This document shows positions 15,523 to 25,800 of a stretch of 64,000 bases of DNA, in pieces. The translations under genes were made by a program, and so were the position numbers. The stretch is from Bacteroides pyogenes_A (GTDB lineage Bacteria > Bacteroidota > Bacteroidia > Bacteroidales > Bacteroidaceae). Position 1 is the stretch's first letter. Each line of letters opens with the position of its first letter. The DNA lies in NCBI RefSeq assembly GCF_048595595.1, contig NZ_CP184347.1. One strand, 5' to 3'. The notes below the pieces were generated by a model. That model ran no database searches, was not told where the DNA came from, and worked only from the letters and a program-made list of their open reading frames with translations.

Positions 15523-16560
15523 TTATTTCACACGTTTCTTCAGGCGAAATGTTGCCAGCAGTCCTTTATGATCAGTGGGCCAGACGCCCTTGGGCAATAA
15601 AAAGCGATCTTTAGAGGATTCTTTCACACGTTTACAATAAGCGATGCTCCGATCGGGACCGAATATTGCAATATCTTTCAACCTGAGTTCCGGATGCGGA
15701 TGGTAGAAGATGTAGTCTATTCTCTCCCGCTCATCGGCTTTAGGCGCCCATGTAAGCTTTTCTGGAGCTACCAGCTCGTTATCAGAGGGGAACGTGAATC
15801 CCGGATAATCAAGAACATCGGGGTATTTCTCCCGATAAGCATCGATGAACTTGTGATTATCGAGCAACAGAGTAACCGTCCAAGGGATAATCATGCCTTG
15901 ATGGTCGTACAAGTCTTTCGTTTCGCGAATCCAGTCTAAGTGCGACGGCTCATTGAAATCGCCTCCGATAAGCACTATATTTCCATCTGCTATGTCTTTC
16001 CGGGCTACCTCGAGAAACGCCCTGATCGCATCGTCGCGCAAAGATCGGTCGTTTATCTCGAGCACTTCATGAATAGATTGAGGAACCGGGATCTCCTCCC
16101 AAGTAGAACCGTCGTATCCCCTTACATTGTAATAAGCATCGTTCAGATAATCCAGATGTGCAGTGTAAACGGCTATTTTATGCTCTCCGAGATTCACTAC
16201 CATCCGGTAAATGCTTCCATGGTCATTGTTCTCGGGATATACGGTAGTCGATTCAGCAATAGGGTGTCGGCTGAGCAATCCTGAATCTTTGCTGTAAAAA
16301 GAGTAATAGATTTCCCCATGCTCTTTCAACGTTCGTACGATACGGTCGCAAAAATTCTGTCCGTTGTAATTACGCACTTCGCTCAGCGTAACGAAGTCGG
16401 GTTTGAGCCGGGCTATTTCGTCTGCAATGGCCTCATAGCCTCCCGGAACCATCGTCCCTTCTTGCCAGATGTTCCACTGCAACAGAGTGAATTCTCTGTT
16501 TTGAGACTGCATGCCGGTTGCTCCTATGAGCAGCCAGCAAAGAAAAAAGAATCTTTTCAT
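15523..16560 (-). CDS. Exported endonuclease/exonuclease/phosphatase-fold protein
   Basis: 345-residue member of the EEP superfamily, probably a phosphodiesterase or phosphatase acting in the periplasm or outside. I start it at MKRFFFLCWLLIGATGMQSQ, a signal peptide; 14 more codons are open upstream but would spoil the signal. Catalytic motifs are all present: QWNIW, the metal Glu in TLSEVRNYNG, the catalytic GGDFNEPSHLDW, and the C-terminal WPTDHKGLLATF (Asp-His pair). It is the last gene on the minus strand after the GH20 of locus 1, separated by 437 bases, so membership in that locus is uncertain. Substrate not predictable. Confidence 0.87.
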   Translation of the reverse strand: MKRFFFLCWLLIGATGMQSQNREFTLLQWNIWQEGTMVPGGYEAIADEIARLKPDFVTLSEVRNYNGQNFCDRIVRTLKEHGEIYYSFYSKDSGLLSRHPIAESTTVYPENNDHGSIYRMVVNLGEHKIAVYTAHLDYLNDAYYNVRGYDGSTWEEIPVPQSIHEVLEINDRSLRDDAIRAFLEVARKDIADGNIVLIGGDFNEPSHLDWIRETKDLYDHQGMIIPWTVTLLLDNHKFIDAYREKYPDVLDYPGFTFPSDNELVAPEKLTWAPKADERERIDYIFYHPHPELRLKDIAIFGPDRSIAYCKRVKESSKDRFLLPKGVWPTDHKGLLATFRLKKRVK

Positions 16561-16997
16561 TTGTTTTAAGTCTTTGTTGATTAGTTGAACACTTTCATGC
16601 AATATGGTTTTATGAAGATAATTTTTTATATTTCATTTCACTTTATCATCACCTGTGCAATTCTTCTGTCTGAAAAACAGTGTTTAGAAAGACAGAAATA
16701 TTTTTAAGCAGATGCAAAAATCCTTTCAGACAGAGTTATGGTTTCCTGTATCATCCGGCAATTTGACCCGACTGCTGATTTATACATAAACTTTGGCTTG
16801 ACGCCCTTTCTACACATCAGACGAGGTTAACCTTATCTAAATCCCGCTTCAAACATCCCGAAGCAAGATTTTCCGATAGGTAGGTTCGCCAAAGTAGCCC
16901 CGACCGAAGCATCCGGAACCTAACTTTAGATACGGCATCCGACTTTGAGGGACAACGATGACTTTACAGGTTTGTACATATCACAGCAAAGCGTGTG
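16561..16997. other. Gap between the EEP and GH20 genes
   Basis: No gene is supported in 437 bases. An inverted pair TTCTGTCT (16664-16671) and AGACAGAA (16690-16697), with a further CAGACAGAG at about 16727, could be an operator for the minus-strand EEP gene. The length suggests a separate promoter for that gene. Confidence 0.45.
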
Positions 16998-19148
16998 CTA
17001 CTTCACTTGTATCTCATCGGTAAAGATGAAACCTTTCAACAGAGGGTCAGGAGTCGCTTCGAAGCGAATGTAACGTCCTGTTGCACAACCTTTCCAAGCG
17101 ATAGTGACAAATTTGACGGTTTCGTCCTTGCCGTCTACTCCCCTGCTCTGCTCGTGAAGGAGAGTGAAATTCACGTTATCCGAAGAGATGGAGATACGTG
17201 CCGTACGAGGAATATAGACTCCCGATTTGGCCACCTGCATGAAGTCGGCGGTAATTGTCTGTATGGGAGTTTCTTTTTCCAGATCGATGGTCACATCCAT
17301 ACCTTTTTCTCCGACAAATCCTTGCCAAACGCCATCTCCATACACCCAGTCACCGAGCTTACCGTCGGTAAGCGATGTCGTTCCTCCTGCAGGATGGCCC
17401 GGCGCATAAGGAGCATTGTAGATGACATTTTTGCATGAGGCAAGATGATGAGCGGTGTGCTTACTTTGAGGCCGAGGACCAACTTCCGCATCCGGGTCGA
17501 AATAATTCACACCTTGTTGACGGAGGAAAGTAAACGCATGTTGCAACCGGTGGCGGAAGTCGGTCAGAGACTTACGCTTCGGATCCGACCAAGCCACTTC
17601 GGTCAATGCCAATATTCGCGGATAGAGCATATATTCGGCATGATGCGTGTCGGGTATATACTCAGTCCACAGGTTACCTTGCACGCCGATGATATAAGAG
17701 CTTTCTTTTTCCGAAAGAGAAGATGGAACAGGATTGTACGAGTAGCTTTTCTCCAGCGAGACATAGCGGCCATTCGCCTCGGGCTGCGTATAAGGAGCAT
17801 CCTGATAAGCATCGAGATAGCAATATTCTCCGGGAGTCATCACGGCACAATGCCCGGAACGTGCAGCAGCAATCCCCCCTTCTTCACCGCGCCATGACAT
17901 CACTGTGGCATTAGGAGCAAGTCCGCCTTCCAAAATCTCGTCCCAGCCGATAATCTGACGGCCTCGGGCATTGAGGAATTTCTCTACACGCCGTATCAGA
18001 TAGCTCTGCAAAGCATCCACATTCGGAATCCTTTCCAGTTCCATCCGGCAAAGACATTTGGGACAAGTTTTCCACGACCCCTTATAGGCTTCGTCGCCTC
18101 CGATATGGATGTATTCGGAAGGGAAAATGTCCATTACCTCCGTTAGCACATCTTGTAAGAAACTGAAGGTTTTTTCTTCGCCTGCACAGAACACTGCATT
18201 CTTGTAAGGTTCTCCCGAGCAGGAAAGCTCCGGATAAGCTGCCAGCACCTCTTCCGTATGGGCAGGCATTTCAATCTCCGGTATCACTGTGATGTGGTGT
18301 TGGCGGGCATATGCTACGATATCGCGCATCTGTTCTTGCGTATAATACCCCCCGTAAGCTCCCGGAGCTTCGGCACTGGCATACTTGCGGTCCTCCATCC
18401 ACCATCGTTGCCAATCTTCATCCGTGCGCCAAGCAGCGAAGTCTGTCAATCTGGGATATTTCTTGATCTCAAGACGCCATCCCGCTCCGTCGGTAAGATG
18501 TAAATGAAGCCGGTTAATTTTGTAAAAAGAGAGCAAAGCTATCTGCTTCTTAAGAAATTCGGGCGGAAAGAAGTGTCGTGAAACGTCGATCATGCAGCCT
18601 CGATAAGAGAATCGGGGAGTATCGTAAATTTCTGTGGAGGTAATCAGAAACCCTCCTTTCTGCTCATGGTATTTCATGAGTTGGCGGAGTGTCTGCAATC
18701 CGTAGAATAATCCGGTACTTGATGAAGCGCGCAACTCAATACGTTCTGGGCGAACTGAGAGACGGTAGCTTTCCGGATTGCGGAGCAGGCTGTCGGTGGA
18801 CGTAATGATAAAGTCTACTCTGTCTTTTCCGGAAGGCACGATACGCCGGCTGATAGGAGATGATCCGATAAAAGTCTTCAAGTAGCCTGCCCATGCTTCT
18901 GCCTCTTGTTTCTGCAAGTTCATACCCACTACGGTGCGATCAGTCCACAGGAAACTTCCTTTACCCTGCTTCACGGAAAGAGGGATAGGAATGACAGACT
19001 GAGCCTGTATGACCGACACGAAGAAAGTGAAAAGAAGAAGAAGCGTACACCTGAGTTTACAAGATAGTGCACAGCTTTGGATGAAAGAGTTTCGATAGCT
19101 TTGCAGAGACCGACAAACGGCCGGTAGAGATGGTACGATGTATTTCAT
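16998..19148 (-). CDS. GH20 beta-N-acetylhexosaminidase with C-terminal sugar-binding-like domain
   Basis: Removes terminal beta-linked GlcNAc or GalNAc, 716 residues. After a long basic leader and hydrophobic signal (LRCTLLLLFTFFVSVIQAQ, residues about 32-50) comes a GH20 N-terminal domain, then the catalytic barrel with the Asp-Glu pair in YIHIGGDEAYKGSW and aromatic subsite motifs (SWRGEEGG, NLWTEYI). The end (about 560-716) resembles an F5/8-type discoidin domain (TITADFMQVAKSGVYIPR ... GRYIRFEATPDP). The catalytic Asp-Glu implies substrate-assisted retention. It follows the sialidase-like gene by 151 bases on the same strand: a natural sialidase-then-hexosaminidase order for trimming host glycans. 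The long pre-signal leader makes the start uncertain. Confidence 0.93.
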   Translation of the reverse strand: MKYIVPSLPAVCRSLQSYRNSFIQSCALSCKLRCTLLLLFTFFVSVIQAQSVIPIPLSVKQGKGSFLWTDRTVVGMNLQKQEAEAWAGYLKTFIGSSPISRRIVPSGKDRVDFIITSTDSLLRNPESYRLSVRPERIELRASSSTGLFYGLQTLRQLMKYHEQKGGFLITSTEIYDTPRFSYRGCMIDVSRHFFPPEFLKKQIALLSFYKINRLHLHLTDGAGWRLEIKKYPRLTDFAAWRTDEDWQRWWMEDRKYASAEAPGAYGGYYTQEQMRDIVAYARQHHITVIPEIEMPAHTEEVLAAYPELSCSGEPYKNAVFCAGEEKTFSFLQDVLTEVMDIFPSEYIHIGGDEAYKGSWKTCPKCLCRMELERIPNVDALQSYLIRRVEKFLNARGRQIIGWDEILEGGLAPNATVMSWRGEEGGIAAARSGHCAVMTPGEYCYLDAYQDAPYTQPEANGRYVSLEKSYSYNPVPSSLSEKESSYIIGVQGNLWTEYIPDTHHAEYMLYPRILALTEVAWSDPKRKSLTDFRHRLQHAFTFLRQQGVNYFDPDAEVGPRPQSKHTAHHLASCKNVIYNAPYAPGHPAGGTTSLTDGKLGDWVYGDGVWQGFVGEKGMDVTIDLEKETPIQTITADFMQVAKSGVYIPRTARISISSDNVNFTLLHEQSRGVDGKDETVKFVTIAWKGCATGRYIRFEATPDPLLKGFIFTDEIQVK

Positions 19149-19299
19149 GGTTTACTAAATAAATTAAGCGATGATTATTCTTCTGCTAATTGCATAAAAA
19201 CGTATCAAATAGTATCAGAATCTATCAGGAAAGAATATTGTACTGCTGTTTGTATGAACAAAAGCATATGAGATGTACAGGTATTTTCAAAAGCAATTG

Positions 19300-21045
19300 T
19301 CATTCCGTTTTTTTGAACAATCGACCAGTGTTCTGATTGTTCTTCTTCGAAAGAGTATTTGCTTTCGCCTTTACCCAATCGACATATATGCCAGGATTCT
19401 CGGCTGCGGGAGAAGCGATGAAATGCACATAGCTGATACCGTGACAGGTACTGTTTTTCAAAGGAATGGTATACCTCATCCGATTGCCGTCGATGAAAAC
19501 ACACGCATGAGTGGCTTGAGACAAATTCCATCGCAAAGAAAGTTCGTGCCATCCATCGTCGCGAATTCCTAATTGCTTGCGGTCTAATTTCAACTCGTAT
19601 ATGCATTCGTACCGAGCCACCGTATCGGAAGGGTTCATCCATCGATCGTTCAGAAGCAGGGAGACCCCTTTGCTTCCTTTGGGAATACGGATGCGGGTAG
19701 TGAACTCGCCTTGTCTCATTGCCGGAAAATTCCAGACTGCTCCACGGCTGTCTGCCACCAAAGATGTGTCTGCCTCGTATTTTATATGAAGTATCTGTCT
19801 GTCTGCGTGTTCGGGATGCCTCTCAAGGCTGCATCCCAATATCCGGTCGTAGGCGCAATGCCCTTTGATGCCTTTAATATAATTGAATGCGCACCATTGG
19901 TCAAGACCGTCTGAAAAATCATTATATCGCTCTTGCTCATAAAGCCATCTTACATCGAAAAGATACATGGCACGCAACAAAGAATGCTGTCCTGTTGCGA
20001 CCAGAATCTTTCCGGGGGCTACCTCTACGAATTGCGACTGGTGTACGCTTCGGTCTACTCCTGTAGAATGACTGGCGTAATGATTGTCGTTACGGTCGGG
20101 ATTGAGGCGCAGCTCCCGGAAGCCTTGCCAAGTCTTTCCGTCATCTTCTGAAATAGCTACGTGGGCAGCATCCCGATTAGTGAAAACATCGTCCCAGACG
20201 CCGGTAGCAGTTTTCATCTCAGGCAGCGGAGTAGTGTTGCACCAAAAGAACAGTAAACGTCCGTCGGATAGCCGACCTATAGTAGGCATCGTAATAGTTC
20301 CGTAGAACACCGAAGGGTGTGACTCACTCCACGTTAGCCCGCCATCTTCGGAGAAGGACTCATAGTGCCGGTCTTGTGCCGTGCGCATCAGCATCCAGAG
20401 CCGTCCATCTTTCAATTCGACCACAGTAGGTTCTACAGCTCCATGATTCCATCGGGTTCCTTTGTGAAATCCACCGGGGTGATGATCGGGAGCAGTTACG
20501 ATGTTCGATCGCTGCCAAGTACGTCCGTCATTGTCCGAGACGTATGTATAGCAGCCCTTGCGTGAAACATCTCCATGCCCGGCTACCAAGACACGCCTTC
20601 CTTGACGGGTGAAAACGGGAGGCCTCAGCATAATCGATTGCGTATCGGCAACCTTAGTCAACGTTCGGTCCCCTTCTATCCCTCCCTGTGTACGTATACA
20701 GTATACACCCATGCTGCCAGCATGGAACAGGCGTATGTATTCTTTGCTAAGAGGACTTCTCACATCGGCAAAGGGCATATTGGGGGTGTATGAAACCTCT
20801 TTCCATGTCAAACCTTTATCGAAACTGGAAAGATACAAAGTTCCCGGATCGGCTTGTTCGCCGTAGTTATAGTGCCTAATCTCTCCGGTTTCGAGCATTG
20901 ACAAACCAATGTATGCATCCGAAGGAATTGAAGCCACACGTATGGGAGCATATATGGAATCGATAGTGGTAGGATGCCTTTCCTGCCCTTGAGCAGAAGT
21001 TATACATACCGTGAGAGAAAAGATTGCAAGAAAATTATTTCTCAT
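19300..21045 (-). CDS. Sialidase-like BNR/Asp-box protein with beta-sandwich C-terminus
   Basis: 581-residue exported protein, start taken at MRNNFLAIFSLTVCITSAQG (signal peptide); 11 codons upstream are open. The first ~390 residues form a six-bladed propeller with four Asp boxes (SFDKGLTW, SDNDGRTW, SEDGGLTW, SEDDGKTW). Candidate active-site arginines are in RPPVFTRQG and in SHSTGVDRSVHQSQF. I do not see the usual Arg-Ile-Pro motif at the start of a GH33 catalytic domain, so this may be a divergent sialidase or another propeller glycosidase or lyase. From about 400 on there is a jelly-roll-like domain (FTTRIRIPKGSKGVSLLLND), perhaps carbohydrate-binding. It sits between SusD and a GH20 hexosaminidase. 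Confidence 0.78.
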   Translation of the reverse strand: MRNNFLAIFSLTVCITSAQGQERHPTTIDSIYAPIRVASIPSDAYIGLSMLETGEIRHYNYGEQADPGTLYLSSFDKGLTWKEVSYTPNMPFADVRSPLSKEYIRLFHAGSMGVYCIRTQGGIEGDRTLTKVADTQSIMLRPPVFTRQGRRVLVAGHGDVSRKGCYTYVSDNDGRTWQRSNIVTAPDHHPGGFHKGTRWNHGAVEPTVVELKDGRLWMLMRTAQDRHYESFSEDGGLTWSESHPSVFYGTITMPTIGRLSDGRLLFFWCNTTPLPEMKTATGVWDDVFTNRDAAHVAISEDDGKTWQGFRELRLNPDRNDNHYASHSTGVDRSVHQSQFVEVAPGKILVATGQHSLLRAMYLFDVRWLYEQERYNDFSDGLDQWCAFNYIKGIKGHCAYDRILGCSLERHPEHADRQILHIKYEADTSLVADSRGAVWNFPAMRQGEFTTRIRIPKGSKGVSLLLNDRWMNPSDTVARYECIYELKLDRKQLGIRDDGWHELSLRWNLSQATHACVFIDGNRMRYTIPLKNSTCHGISYVHFIASPAAENPGIYVDWVKAKANTLSKKNNQNTGRLFKKTE

Positions 21046-21145
21046 AGAGCTATATGGGTAATTATGATCTGCCGTCATCTTTTCGGCAGAGGCTTGTAAA
21101 TGTAATATGGTATTATAATATTTTTAGATACGTTTATTTGAAATA

Positions 21146-21180
21146 AAGCAAGAGGAGCATTTTTATAACCCCTCTTGCTT
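21146..21180 (-). terminator. Hairpin after susD of locus 1
   Basis: AAGCAAGAGG (21146-21155) pairs exactly with CCTCTTGCTT (21171-21180). On the minus strand it comes 30 bases after the SusD stop and is followed by TATTTC, a weak T-run. It may reduce read-through into the glycosidase genes, as is common behind susC/D pairs. Confidence 0.65.
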
Positions 21181-21209
21181 CTGGTTTTATATCCGTTTTT
21201 ATTGTACAC

Positions 21210-22808
21210 TTACTCTACATATCCGGGCGTTTGCTTTAACTCCGGATCGCCATTAAGCACTGCCACATCAATCGGCCATAACTGCTTGTAGGATTCATTT
21301 TCCGATAAAACGGGAGTTGCATCTTCTCCATAGACTTTGGCATAGTTTGCTTTGGCATGGAATACCAACGATTTTTTGTTTTCATCTTGCATACGTAGAA
21401 CATCAAACCAACGCTTGCCTTCAGCAACAAACTCTTTATCTCTCTCTTTGAGAATTGCCAATTCATTTTCGGCATAAGAACCTTCATTATAGGCAACCGC
21501 AGAATTATAATTTACACCATATGCGCGTTTTCTAATCTGATTGATGTATTCTGCACAAGGCTTGTTTAAACCGTTCTCACATTCCGCCATCCGGAGTAGC
21601 ACATCAGCATAACGGAACATTATGATATCGGAGTCATAATAGCGTACTCCCCCTTCTGCATGCCCTATCAGTTTAATCATTGCTGATCCGAATTTACGGG
21701 TTGCCTGATCGGCTGTAGAGTAGTATTCGAAGAAAGTTGCGGCACGGCGTGAATCGGTTTTATCAAAGGATTTCACGAAGCTTTCTTTGTACTCATAACG
21801 AAGAATTCCACTTCCACAGAGATCTAAAGGGTCTTCCAGTTTGTTTCCGTTTTCGTCGAAATAAGAGCCGACAAAAACACTTGGCTGATATAAAAAGTAA
21901 GCTCCAAAATACTCATTAGTAATTTCATTCCGGTCAAACGGCATACATAGGATAATTTCTTTATTCAGCTTGTTATCATATGCAAAAACATCGGCAAATT
22001 TTTCTTCCAACTTAAATTGGTCACTATTGATAATTTGTTTCAATGCTTTCTTTGCTGTTGTTAAGTCTTCCGTACCGCTGGCTTTGTGTCCTTTTCCTTG
22101 GTTGTCGTTTGTAGAAACCTTTGCAGACCACATGTAAATTTCGGCTTTTAAGAACAAAGAGGCATAAAGCGACCACTTCGCACGATCGAGTATCAAGTTG
22201 CCCGCAGTACCGAAATGATTAACGGATTTTTCAATATCTTCTTTGACAAACGCTAATGTTTCTTCTGCACTTGAGCGCACCATATAAAGTTTTGATAAAT
22301 CTATCTTCCCGTTTGTCAGTTTAACTTCTTTTTCAAGAGGCACACCACCATAAGTACGGTAAAGCATAAAGTAATAGTAAGCTCTTATTCCATAAGCCTG
22401 TGCCAGATATTTACTGCGTGACGCATCGCTCAAGAAAGGGCATTCCTTTTCTACTTTTGAAATAAGCATGTTTACCTGCAATATCTTTCCGTAATATTCG
22501 TTCCAGTTTTTAATGCCGGTATTCGATACGCGCAAATCGCTGGTGATAATTTGTGAATAGCTTAAAGAAGACCCGTTAGAGGATGTACCGTCCCGAAATG
22601 TTCCTCCGCGCAGCTCTCCTAATTTGACAGGTGATTCGAAATCCTTTCTTAAATCAGAGTGAAGCCCCAACATGAAGGTTTCTACCTGAGCTTCATCTTT
22701 CCAATAATCTCCGGCCCCCGGATAATCAAGAGGAGCCAAATCCAGATTATCACAGCTTCCCAATGTTAGTATGGAAGCAAACAATAAACCGTATATTATC
22801 TTTTTCAT
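21210..22808 (-). CDS. SusD/RagB-family glycan-binding lipoprotein
   Basis: Outer-membrane lipoprotein of 532 residues that caps the SusC channel and binds glycan. The signal ends at lipobox Cys19 (LGSC) and starts NLDLAPLDYPG, typical for the family. The body shows TPR-like helices (YLAQAYGIRAYYYFMLYRTYGGVPL) and the C-terminal KRWFDVLRMQD and LWPIDVAVLNGDPELKQTPGY endings that mark RagB/SusD. It lies 19 bases downstream of the SusC gene in the same transcript. The ligand cannot be read from sequence; the neighbours suggest an amino-sugar- and possibly sialic-acid-containing glycan. Confidence 0.95.
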   Translation of the reverse strand: MKKIIYGLLFASILTLGSCDNLDLAPLDYPGAGDYWKDEAQVETFMLGLHSDLRKDFESPVKLGELRGGTFRDGTSSNGSSLSYSQIITSDLRVSNTGIKNWNEYYGKILQVNMLISKVEKECPFLSDASRSKYLAQAYGIRAYYYFMLYRTYGGVPLEKEVKLTNGKIDLSKLYMVRSSAEETLAFVKEDIEKSVNHFGTAGNLILDRAKWSLYASLFLKAEIYMWSAKVSTNDNQGKGHKASGTEDLTTAKKALKQIINSDQFKLEEKFADVFAYDNKLNKEIILCMPFDRNEITNEYFGAYFLYQPSVFVGSYFDENGNKLEDPLDLCGSGILRYEYKESFVKSFDKTDSRRAATFFEYYSTADQATRKFGSAMIKLIGHAEGGVRYYDSDIIMFRYADVLLRMAECENGLNKPCAEYINQIRKRAYGVNYNSAVAYNEGSYAENELAILKERDKEFVAEGKRWFDVLRMQDENKKSLVFHAKANYAKVYGEDATPVLSENESYKQLWPIDVAVLNGDPELKQTPGYVE

Positions 22809-22827
22809 GTTTTTTAAATTTTGACGA

Positions 22828-25800
22828 TTAGAAACTAATATTTAATCCGAAAATCACAGTTGTGGGAAGAGGATAAGTTCCCCATCCACTGGCGTTCTGC
22901 TCAGGAGAGCCCAGATTTTTAGCTCCGGAACCAGTGATATATCCCAAGTTTTGTCCAGAAACAGATACCTGCATCTTTTCCATCTTTAATTTGCTGATCC
23001 ACACTTTGGGCAGGCTATAAGACAGATTGAGTTCACGAATGGCCAAGTAGCTCGCATTATGTATAAACATGGAAGTCTCTCTGGCATAGTTCCGTTTACC
23101 TAGTTGGTCTGCCCATACATAAGACGGATATTTGGCATTATGGTTTGTTTCTGTCCATGTATCGAACACATTCGATATGGTGTTGAATGTTCCTTGCATA
23201 TTACCCATTATCCAAGGCGTCCTGCTATCGATGATCTTATGACCTATTGCATAGTCGAATCGTGCATTCAACGTCAAATCTTTCCAAGAGACTTGCGAGT
23301 GAATACCTCCTGTAAGTTTAGGGAGAGTACTTCCTATCTTAACTTTATCATAGTCGTCTATCACATTATCACCGTTTACATCTTTCCACCTCACATCACC
23401 CGGCAGAATGGGAAGCGCGGCATTTTTCTGAGCATCGGTCAAAGCATTCCATGCTGCAGGGCCATATAGTATTTTATTGTTTGCACCGTTATTTCCAGAA
23501 CTTTTGTCAATAATGTTGCCTGGAATTTCATCAATGCTATTATATATTCCTTCGGCTTTGAACGCATAGATATCACCGGGAGACTGTCCTTCTTGGTAAC
23601 CGCCTACCCAAATTCGCTCATCCCCTTTGCCTGTATATACTTCGTAGGCATCTTGCATATTTCTTATTTTGCCGTTATAGGGCAAAGAAATAATCTTGTT
23701 TTTATTGTGTGCCATGTTTAATCCTAAGTTCCATTTCCAGTCTTTGGTGTTGAGTAGTTTGGCATTAAATTCAAGCTCGATTCCTTGATTTTGAATTTCA
23801 CCATTATTGCTCAAAAATGTGTTGACACCGGAGTGACTAGGTACCGTAATCGATGCGAGCTTATCTTTTGTCCGACGATTATAATACACAATATTCAGAT
23901 TATATTTATTAGCAAAGAAGCTCATATCCATACCTACTTCGAATGTATATGACTTCTCCCAACGTAGAGAAGTGTTCGGCAAATCAGTCATAAGAATGGC
24001 TGTGTTTTGCTTGTAATTAGTAGTTGTGGCATAAGCTCCGTGTACCGTATAATATTTTATGTAACGAGTATCGAGATTTCCATTAGAGCCGTAGCTGGTA
24101 CGCAGTTTGGCAAACGATATTACATCACTGTACTTCTCCATAAATGCCTCTTTGCTGAACACCCAGCCGGCTGAAATACCGGGAAATAATCCCCAACGGT
24201 TGTCTTTAGTCAAACGTGAATAGCCGTCATTACGCAATACTGCCGAAACGAGGTATTTACCCTGATAATCATAATCTAATTTTCCAAAGAAAGATAAAAT
24301 ACGATCTTGAAAATGCCAAGAGTCAATTTTCCGTCCATCTTGTTTGGTGAGATTCAAATCTTGATAATTGTCAGTTGCTGCACCATATCCTGCTGCAGAG
24401 AAGCCTTTTATTTCTTGGGCATAATATTCAACACCAGCCATTGCGTGAATGGAATGATTTTTCTTAAATGTGCCATTATAGTTCAGAATAGCATTGTACG
24501 TTTGATTAAGCTCACGTTCATATTCGTCTGAAGAGTCGCGATTAGTGAAGTAACGGTTGACCCCTGTCATGTAATCACGATTGAACGATTCGTATTTGGT
24601 ATCTTGATAATACCAACTTCCGCTTAATTTTAAGCTCAATTGATTCAGTATTTGAATATTGAAGGCTTGTGTCATCGTGAATTTGTCAGTATTATTGTCG
24701 CGATGGAGCGCGTCTTTCCAAATATGTACATTCCCATCATTATTCCCGCGTACGCCTACCAGATATTCTCCGGCAGGATTGTATCCTCGGAATGTGGGAG
24801 GAACAGAAAAGGCACGACTAAAGTAATTGCCGACTACAGCATTAGGGTCTTTAATGTAGTCTTTGGCAGAAATATTGCTTACAACACCATACCAATTATT
24901 ATGAGAGTAATTAAATGATGAATTTGAGGTCAACCACGGGCGTATCTTGTAATCGCCATTGAAAGTCCATGTGAATCGTTTGTACCAATTGCCCACAGCA
25001 TTTCCGTGAGAATAGTTATAGCCCAAACTGGAGTAATAAGCCCCTTTCTCATTTCCTCCGCTTAAGTCGACAGTATAGTCTTGCGACAGCGCAGCTCCAT
25101 CTATATTGACATCCTGTAAATGGAAATTTTTAAATATCAGCTTTTGCCCTGTTACGGGATCATCCATAGTCTCCCATCCTTCTTTAAGCAGGAAAGCCAG
25201 TTTTTCATTATAAAGCATCGTGCTCCAGTTGGCGTTATTTACCTTATTTCCATCAGCAGGTGTACCATCTGCATTAAAATAAATATTGCCTGTCCCATAA
25301 GGTTGAGCACCGGTTAAAGAGCTTAGGTTGGTAGTCCCTTTCCACTCCCCTGCTGAGTCTTTCCATATCTGAGAAGAGCGTTGATACGCCGTACGCATCC
25401 AATACAAATAATCTCTGGCATTAAGAAAATCATATTGACTGTTGAAATAATTAACACCTATTTTCGCATTAATGTTAATAGCGCTAAACCCGGCTTTCCC
25501 ACGCTTGGTAGTAATCAGCACTACGCCATTGGCTGCCCGTGCACCATAGATAGCAGTAGCACCGGCATCTTTCATGACTTCCATTGATTCAATGTCTGCT
25601 GGGTTGACATCACTCATCGACCGCTGTGCTCCATCGATAATCACCAGTGGAGAGCCACTTCCATCGAGACTGGTTCCTCCACGCAAAACCAATGTAGGTG
25701 TGCTTCCTGGGTCACCGCTTGTTTGTGATACACGTAATCCGGCGACAGCTCCTGATAAAGCTTGAGCTGGATTGGAGTGCAATCCTGAACTAATGGTAGA

